Of a DNA stretch of 50,958 nucleotides, positions 45,013 through 50,958 are shown one piece after another. Every line of letters begins with the position of its first letter. Within the stretch, counting starts at the first letter, position 1. The notes below the pieces were generated by a model. That model was not told where the DNA came from. It saw only the letters and a program-made list of their open reading frames with translations, and searched no databases. The translations under genes and the position numbers were made by a program. The DNA comes from Sphaerosporella brunnea (lineage: Eukaryota > Ascomycota > Pezizomycetes > Pezizales > Pyronemataceae), in the NCBI GenBank assembly GCA_008704415.1, contig VXIS01000342.1, positions 1-50,958 on the forward strand. Reading direction: 5' to 3'.

Positions 45013-45225
45013 TAACTATTATTTTTGGCATCCGGGTTCTCATCGCAGCCCGGACCAGTGCGCCCATCGACCGCGAAGAAGCTTTTATACACGCCTAGAC
45101 CGCGGTATTTTTGGGCGAAACCTTAGAAATCTTACAGTCCCAAACGTATCAGCTATGCAAGCGAGGAGAAACATTCCAAAGCCGGGTAAAATCGAGTGTC
45201 CGAATACTTTTGAAATTGGCGAGTA

Positions 45226-46476
45226 GCTTTTTGTCTTATCGATTATTTCTACCTAGGTACTAGTGCCAATGTTGGAAAGAAGTAGACGGCGTGTATTAGG
45301 TTTCGGAAATTAGGTACATTAAGGCCGTGAGCATCTAGCGGGATGCTCAATGCAGGCACTATAGAAAACTTACCCGCAAGTCATGGTATAGAAAACCTTT
45401 TCTCGCACTCAGAGCGCGCTAGGAAGGGATTCATCAATATAAGTCCTTAAATACAGAGCGCCCAGTGACCAAAGAGGCCCGCAACTTGCCAGTGAAGAAC
45501 TGCGTCAAAGCGGCATTTCCAGTCTCTTTTCACTTGGACGCAGCTTTTCCTGCTTTGAGGTCAATCCTGTTGCGATGCGGTGCCTACACAAAATGATCCG
45601 GACACTTGGTTACCCGGCTGTGGCTGGCACCACAGCAAAATTTGCGGGGTGCGACACCACTTGCAAGCATCACCGCAGCAGATGAGTTGTATGGGCCGGC
45701 AAACGAAATAAGACGATGTTATAAGCCTTGCAGAAGTCGCAAAACTGTACTGAGTACTCAGAGTACATTTACATGGGAAGTGTGGCCGTCAAGGATTGAA
45801 AGACTGAATGCGCTTGAGGCTGAAAAGGTGCGTGCACCACAACAACTCATGCATCCGCTATATACTGGCCAATCAAATACCATTGCCCAGATTCCAGAAG
45901 CCCTTCGTCTGGTGCAGAGTAAGCGGCGGACACTATTTTTTCTGTAGATGAGAAATAGCCCACCCAACCGACCGACCAAAATTTCCCCACGATGGCGATG
46001 GAAGAACAAACTTTGACAGTCACAAACAGAAGCTAGAAGTGCCACACTTTGAGGTTACATAAGAATATGGGTGACCCGACCGAGTTTGTATGGGACAAGC
46101 CACTCTCTCTATAAAAATTTTCACTTTATAAGAATACTCCCCGGCGGTCCCGACCGTATTCCTATAGAGAGAGTCGACTGTAGAGAGAATCGGTTCCAAA
46201 GTTGAACGTTTTGGATGCCACGGACTATCTACCTACATACCGCCCAAAAAGCCAGATCCAGTCGCCAACTTAGTAATCGCCCAGCGCACACAACGGTTAC
46301 ATACTGCGATTTCTGCGTGTTGGCTCAGGATGAATTGTGGAAAACAGTATTATATCATCGCTTTCGGCATGCCTTTCCAACAAATTTAGGCCTCGTTGAA
46401 CCGTGCTGTATCTGAGATAAGTCTTTGATGATGTCTCTTTTCCTTCTTCCTTTTTCCGTTTGATGTAACAAAATAA
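45226..46476. other. repeat-rich intergenic region
   Basis: No gene recognised. At about 46105-46185 two CTCTCTCTATA/TATAGAGAGAG stretches face each other with CCGACCG words outside, probably remains of another inverted-repeat element. The frame at 45606-45947 has no motif. Confidence 0.4.
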
Positions 46477-46882
46477 GGGCCTGTCTGGATTCGCTTTATT
46501 TAGGAGATAATGGTCATTTGGCCAAAATATATTTTCGCTAAAGCGGGGGTTGTTTGGATTCGGCCGCACAAGATCACAGTGACGGGGGGCGGCAGCCGGG
46601 CAGCGGGTACTAGAGTACAATGCCAGTGACCGTCCGTATTATCCCGGTAATAAGGCAATGTGGCAAAGTCACTGCGCTCTGTGGGGAAGTCACTCAGCCA
46701 CCTGGCATCTGAAGCAGATGTTTTTGCTGTGGTGGGTGCGGGAGTGGTGGTTGCCGGAGCGCTGACGGTGACATCAGCGATACTGACGGGGGCTCATTTC
46801 GCCACAAACCCTCATTTCATTCCTAATGATATTTTGGCCAAATGACCATTATCTCCTAAATAAAGCGAATCCAGACAGGCCC
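46477..46882. mobile_element. 406-bp PIF/Harbinger-like MITE
   Basis: Terminal repeats of 54 and 53 bp (GGGCCTGTCTGGATTCGCTT...) differ by one missing base. A TAA triplet flanks both ends (46474-46476, 46883-46885). Three-base TAA/TTA duplications and GGGCCTGT ends are typical of Harbinger/Tourist elements. The interior contains a fragment of the GGCAAAGTCACT MITE at about 46645-46705 and a G-rich section with a meaningless short frame. Confidence 0.88.
46645..46705. repeat. fragment of the GGCAAAGTCACT MITE
   Basis: The stretch CCGGTAATAAGGCAATGTGGCAAAGTCACTGCGC onward (read in pieces) is nearly identical to the left half of the element at 40263-40377. It differs by one base (GTGGGGAAG for GTGGAGAAG) until CACTCAGCC. 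The right half is missing. Confidence 0.8.
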
Positions 46883-47231
46883 TAACTCAAAACACAGGAA
46901 ATACCCAAATTCGATAATAGTACCTACTCGTCCTCGGTAGCAGGTATGCATCCTCTTGGTGCGGCAATGTTCCAAGACCGAAGCGGTCCATGAATATTTG
47001 CGAGTTTTAAAATCAAACCCCTGGGTCGAAACAAGTGGTTGATCTGGGATTGAGCGAGCGAGCGTGTGAAATCCAAATGTGGGGGGGGGGGTTATCACAA
47101 CCTATCCTTCTTCATTTTCGCGACTTTTTTTAGTTGTCAACGGCTTATTCAATGCATTTTTTGCCTTTCGTCGCCGAAGAAGGATTCACCCAACTCTGGC
47201 AACTTGCATTTGCGGGGCATTGGGTTGGCTT

Positions 47232-47338
47232 CTTGCGCGAGTTAGGGAATGGGCTACGTCACTGCGCCATGTGGCAAAGTCACTAAGCCTACATGGCGCA
47301 GTGACTTAGCCCAGTCTCTTGTTCGCGAGTTTATGCGG
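47232..47338. mobile_element. foldback MITE, GGCAAAGTCACT family
   Basis: GTCACTGCGCCATGT and ACATGGCGCAGTGAC form a long hairpin with GGGCTA/TAGCCC outside it and GGCAAAGTCACTAAGCC in the loop side. The right end reads GCGAGTTTATGCGG followed by TA, as in the other members. The left end has diverged (GCGCGAGTTAGG). Confidence 0.65.
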
Positions 47339-48363
47339 TACTCAGAATAGTTATTTCAAAGGACTTCACTACCAGCACACTACGTATACCAAACGACCGC
47401 AGATTCCACCATATTCCAGTAGCCAACCTATCGTCCGACAAAAGACCGGATCACGGAACAAAAAGCCTTGTACAAAAGTCACGTTGGGCGACGAAAGTAA
47501 GGAGCGGTTGGCACAGCAACACCTCAGCAGGGCCGGAGGTGTGACATCCATCAGCTATTTGAGCGCTAAAATGTGATATCCCTTGGACGGGCGAAACAGG
47601 GGTAAATCTCCCCTATGCAGTAGTCTATTGATCTAACCGTACAAGGCAAGAAAAGAGTCTATTGATCTAACTGTACATGGCAAGAAAATACCAGCAAAAC
47701 CGGATCCCCCCGCGCCATTAAAAGACAGAATGCGGCGGCAGCCTCCCCAGGCTGGTAGGTACTGTGCCTTAAGCCGACGGCAGCCTCCCCAGGCATGCCG
47801 CCGGCCGTCTCTAAAGGTGCCGTAAGCCGACGGCAGCCTCCCCAGGCATGCCGCCAGCCACCGATGGCAGCCTCCCCAGGCATGCCGCCGGCCGTCTCTA
47901 AAGGTGCCGTAAGCCGACGGCAGCCTCCCCAGGCATGCCGCCGGCCACCAATGGCAGCCTCCCCAGGCATGCCGCCGGCCGTCTCTAAAGGCTGGCACAA
48001 GTACACAATGCCGGAGATTCATGTCTAGTAAGGCGCGAAGACCAAGGTGGAGAAGAGCGCTTGAACCAGAAGACCGTCATTTCCTACATCGTACTGGTTA
48101 GCGAAGGTACTCTAAGCCCAAGCGCAGACACGATGAACACACAAGCTGTCAGATTCTTGGGGGCTGTCAATGGATTGCCCACTAACACTGGGTAGGTAGG
48201 TAGACTCAAGGTCGGCATCGGCGCTTGTCAATACCCCAAAATTCCCCCACGAAACATTCCCCCAGCCTATCGCTGCATCGTTCCCATCGACTGTGGGGCC
48301 TTCGTTCCACCACTGATGGAACTGCAGGTTGAAGCGGCAGTCTGCAAAAAAACAAAAAAGTGG
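47339..48363. other. intergenic, with minisatellite
   Basis: Apart from the 87-bp repeat at 47774-47991, I see no gene. A CTATTGATCTAAC(C/T)GTACA word occurs twice (47621 and 47659). Confidence 0.4.
47774..47991. repeat. 87-bp GC-rich minisatellite
   Basis: The word GCCGTCTCTAAAGG recurs at 47804, 47891 and 47978, a period of 87 bp. Each unit carries two copies of GGCAGCCTCCCCAGGCATGC. It gives open frames on both strands by composition only. Confidence 0.9.
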
Positions 48364-48711
48364 TTAGCCGACCGGTCGGGGATAGACGCTGTGGAGACAG
48401 AAGGTAAGAACACTTTGCAATTGACTTTCAAGTGCACGCCGGCGGGTTTTCTCGTCCTCGAGAGCAGCTTTCAGCTCTGCGATGGTACGATCTTGCTCCT
48501 CGATGACCCGTGTAGCAAGCTTGGCAAGTTGGCGGACGTCGGCAAGTTGCTCACGGAGCATGGCGTTTTCGTCGTTGTTGACATTCGTGGTATCGTCGGT
48601 TCCATCGCCTTCGACAGGAGGTGCTGACGGAACGGGGCTTGGACGCCTCAGAGGGTTTTGTCGACGCTGCAAGCGTTCTTGCTTTGTGGGTCTTATTCTT
48701 TGCGGCGGCAT
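48364..48711 (-). CDS. short coiled-coil hypothetical protein
   Basis: A 115-residue frame from the ATG at 48711. The first 45 residues are basic and Pro-rich (MPPQRIRPTKQERLQRRQNP). Residues about 50-100 form a strong heptad coiled coil (LREQLADVRQLAKLATRVIE, then ELKAALEDEKTRRRALESQL). A TATA-like CATATAAG lies about 50 bp upstream on the same strand. It could be a small gene, an exon of a larger one, or a transposon relic. I do not recognise it. Confidence 0.35.
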   Translation of the reverse strand: MPPQRIRPTKQERLQRRQNPLRRPSPVPSAPPVEGDGTDDTTNVNNDENAMLREQLADVRQLAKLATRVIEEQDRTIAELKAALEDEKTRRRALESQLQSVLTFCLHSVYPRPVG

Positions 48712-48841
48712 TGCGGAACTCAAGTGGCTGTTGCTGTGTGAGTAGGGGCGACCTCTGGCTTATATGTAAGTCAACACACCATCAACATAGGCGGCGACAG
48801 AGCAGTACGGACGAATGTGCCACCGGAGCAGATGTCGAAGC

Positions 48842-48990
48842 AGAGCAGCTGAAGCGAGACAGAGCAGCCACGTAGGTAGAGCAGGAGCAGAGCAGCTGAA
48901 GTGAGACAGAGCAGCCACGTAGGTAGAGCAGGAGCAGAGCAGCTGAAGTGAGACAGAGCAGCCACGTAGGTGGAGTAGGAGCTGCTGTGT
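48842..48990. repeat. 47-bp tandem repeat
   Basis: Nearly three units starting AGCAGCTGAAG(C/T)GAGACAGA and containing CCACGTAGGTAGAGCAGG. The copies differ by single bases. Confidence 0.9.
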
Positions 48991-49249
48991 AGGTGGAGTT
49001 GGTGCCGAAGCAGAGCAGAAAACGGTGTAGGTTGATGCTGACGTTGCAAGTGCGGCTGAAGGTGCGGCTGCTAGTGCGGCTCGGCCCGGACTGAACTGCT
49101 AAAAGGAGTTTAATAGCTTCGGTTGACCAACCCCCCGCAGTCCTCAACAGCATGAATAGATACGTAACGGCATGAATTCGTCAACAGAGCTGAAGATAAC
49201 GTTCGTATCTGCACCGAATCGACCGATGGAGGCCGCCTGCTTCACCTAC

Positions 49250-49440
49250 GTGGCTGTTCCAGCTGCTCCAACGCCGCATACGCTCCCATCGCTGCTCCAA
49301 CGCCGCATACGCTCCCATCGCTGCTCCTAGGCCGACAACGCTGCCGAGTCCGCTGCCGAGTCCGCTGCCGAGTCTGCTGCCGAGTCCGAGGCCGTATACG
49401 AGGCCGTATACGCTCCCATATACGCTCCCATAGCTGCTCC
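49250..49440. repeat. short tandem duplications
   Basis: A unit of about 32 bp (GCTGCTCCAACGCCGCATAC...) occurs twice, followed by four CTGCCGAGTC units and a duplicated GAGGCCGTATAC/GCTCCCATA. Confidence 0.75.
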
Positions 49441-49452
49441 TAGGCTGACAAT

Positions 49453-50062
49453 CCGACAGCTCTCAGTCGGCTCTTACTAGGCCTGTCCGACAGCTCCCAG
49501 TCGGCTCTTACTAGGCCTGTCCGACAGCTCCCAGTCGGCTCTTACTAGACCTGTCCAACAGCTCCCAGTCGGCTCTTACTAGGCCTATCCGACAGCTCCC
49601 AGTCGGCTCTTACTAGGCCTATCCGACAGCTCTTACTAGGCCTGTCCGACAGCTCCCAGTCGGCCTATTCGACAGCTCCCAGTCGGCTCTTACTAGGCCT
49701 GTCCGACAGCTCCCAGTCGGCTCTTACTAGGCCTGTCCGACAGCTCCCAGTCGGCTCTTACTAGGCCTGTCCGACAGCTCCCAGTCGGCTCTTACTAGGC
49801 CTATCCGACAGCTCTTACTAGGCCTGTCCGACAGCTCCCAGTCAGCTCTTACTAGGCCTATCCGACAGCTCTCTAGTCGGCCTATTCGTACACCTCCCAG
49901 TCGGCTCTGTTCGGCCTGTCCGACAGCTCCCAGTCGGCTCTGTACTAGCCCTGTCCGACACGCTTCCAGTCGCTCTTACTAGGCCTGTCGACGGCTCCCA
50001 GTCCGCTCGTCTAGGCCTGTCCACGACGCTCTCAGTCGGCCTATTCGTCACTCTCCCAGTCG
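49453..50062. repeat. 34-bp minisatellite, about 17 units
   Basis: The unit is GACAGCTCCCAGTCGGCTCT followed by TACTAGGCCTGTCC. About 17 complete or partial copies are present, with shortened units and more divergence toward the right end (after about 49860). Confidence 0.93.
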
Positions 50063-50958
50063 GCTCTTATGGTAGCATGCAGTCAGACCCCGGGTGTCAC
50101 ATTTGTGACCTTTTCAGGGGATGACCAATGGCCCGGTCCGAAAATAAACTCGGAGGATTGTTACACCTGCGATGACTCTTCCGGACTACACGTCGGCGCT
50201 TGCGAGAGCTTTTGTGACAAAGTGAACAGGCATGTCGCGCGAGCATTTTGTATGGATTTATGGAGTTTTCAATGGGAGGTTGCCACGGTATATCAGCGGT
50301 CCGCACTGAGTACGTCATGGCATCTGCGACCATCTGACCGCGACCCGAACCACATAAAGAGCCCCGACCCTCTAAAAAAAGATTCAGCACTAAACGCTCT
50401 CGCAAAATGCGACGCTGTGACAAGCCGCGCGGCAGAAATAACTTCCAGCAACGCCGGAAAGTCGAGATGCGTCGCGTCGTGGGGAATAGCGCCAACAGCC
50501 GCACGTCTGGGAGGCACACTCACGGTGGACAAGTGGCGTTGGCAGACCAGCTGCTAGACGCCGAGTCAGTCAATCTCCAGGCACCGGGCTCTATGCATAA
50601 CTCCAAGCTCCGGGTATATACCCGTCCCCGCGCACCTGTCAGGCTTCGTGAGCCATGCCCCGAGCCTGCGCACCTATCAGGGCTCCTCAGGCCTACGCAG
50701 ACCTTCAGCTTTGAGCCAACGCAACTCGAAGTCCACAGACGCAGTGCTCCAACGTTTAGACACAGACGCAAAAGCATGGCTACCAAATGTGCCTCAAGTT
50801 CCAAACCCTGAAAAATAGTGTTGCTCAACAGATGTAAGCTGTCGAGCCTTGAGCGGTAAAAGTAATGGTACAATCTGTAGTGCGAAACAGCATGCGACAC
50901 AAATACTACATTCTAACGTCAGTCCACCTGGACGACAGATCGACACTGGCACGAACAG
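50063..50958. other. right flank, no gene recognised
   Basis: Overlapping open frames on both strands (50069-50557, 50407-50811, 50520-50900) have no motif and no convincing splice pattern. I do not call any of them. Confidence 0.4.

Larger units (their letters stand above)
43042..45090 (-). pseudogene. hAT transposase C-terminal fragment, split by an insertion
   Basis: Downstream part: 43288-43547 and 43042-43234, joined over a 53-nt intron (43235-43287, TAACTAATA branch). It reads STELAQVALHIF, NSVPSERSFPIR, then NLIHDKKRNRLGAQTADKLA. These are the dimerisation-domain motifs of hAT transposases. Upstream part: about 45015-45090, containing GPGCDENPDAKNN. If the inserted element and one TA copy are ignored, the two parts are in one frame across the junction. 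The domains that hold the catalytic Asp residues and the BED finger are absent, so this is a remnant. The ORF ends after an acidic tail (VEFEEDTQE). Confidence 0.8.
42572..45223. mobile_element. outer hAT-like element, deleted and interrupted
   Basis: The ends carry 46-bp inverted repeats (42572-42617 and 45178-45223; CTCGCCAATTTCAAAA... and ...GATTTTACCCGGCTTT) with three mismatches. TA stands outside both, and no clear 8-bp duplication is visible. Inside is the C-terminal part of a hAT transposase on the minus strand, split by another transposon at 43548-45012. Most of the transposase N-terminus is missing, so the element cannot move by itself. An A run of about 25 nt lies near 42745. Confidence 0.75.

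Noticed and set aside
46660..46845. 61-codon frame with a hydrophobic stretch
   Set aside because: It lies wholly inside the Harbinger-like MITE and starts in a fragment of another MITE.
47633..48028. Repetitive frames on both strands
   Set aside because: Open only because the 87-bp unit is a multiple of three and GC-rich.
48782..49153. Minus-strand frame with repeated hydrophobic Leu/Cys/Ser blocks
   Set aside because: It is a translation of the 47-bp tandem repeat, not a membrane protein.
47774..50062. CRISPR-like array
   Set aside because: The repeats are contiguous or nearly identical throughout, without unique spacers, and the genome is eukaryotic.
50069..50900. Three overlapping frames at the right edge
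   Set aside because: No motif, no splice logic, and they overlap each other on both strands.

Overview
The window is nuclear DNA of a filamentous ascomycete (Pezizomycotina). Genes carry short introns, mostly 49-101 nt, with GT..AG ends and CTAAC/CTGAC-like branch sites. The proteins include fungal-type Boi, Cue2, Uls1, Nas2 and Thg1 homologues. The spaces between genes hold many small inverted-repeat transposons. The species cannot be fixed from the sequence. Exon borders were worked out by hand: I joined reading frames at GT..AG sites and kept family motifs intact.

Layout. 1-3.1 kb: two unrecognised divergent genes (an acidic protein on the minus strand; a basic, Pro/Ser-rich spliced protein on the plus strand with a TATA box), possibly transposon-derived. 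4.4-5.5 kb (-): a secreted alpha/beta-hydrolase. 6.7-8.0 kb (+): a protein with two or three double-stranded-RNA-binding domains. 8.3-9.3 kb (-): the proteasome assembly chaperone Nas2. 9.6 kb (-): a decayed tRNA-Glu, next to a perfect 193-bp MITE. 12.4-15.6 kb (+): a Rho GEF with DH and PH domains. 16.7-18.5 kb (+): a Cue2-like CUE/Smr protein. 20.2-21.2 kb (+): tRNA-His guanylyltransferase. 21.8-25.6 kb (-): an SP-RING SUMO E3-like protein with a long (Gln-His-Pro)n tract. 27.4-31.4 kb (+): a Boi-type SH3-SAM-PH scaffold. 34.1-38.1 kb (+): a Uls1-like Snf2/RING translocase. 38.6-39.4 kb (-) and 41.1-42.3 kb (+): two conserved-looking proteins without assigned function.

From 42.5 kb to the right end the DNA is repeat territory. 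A deleted hAT-like element is interrupted by a defective pogo/Fot-like transposon. Beyond it lie a Harbinger-like MITE, several copies of a small foldback family, and three minisatellite blocks. I find no convincing host gene there except possibly one short coiled-coil ORF at 48.4-48.7 kb.

The core genes are housekeeping genes of separate pathways: proteasome assembly, tRNA maturation, Rho-type polarity signalling (Rho GEF and Boi) and SUMO-linked genome maintenance (SP-RING ligase and Uls1-like translocase). They do not form a metabolic cluster. The clearest novelties are the transposon layers: a nested insertion whose empty site restores a transposase frame, an element with 133-bp perfect terminal repeats, and a MITE family sharing a GGCAAAGTCACT core.
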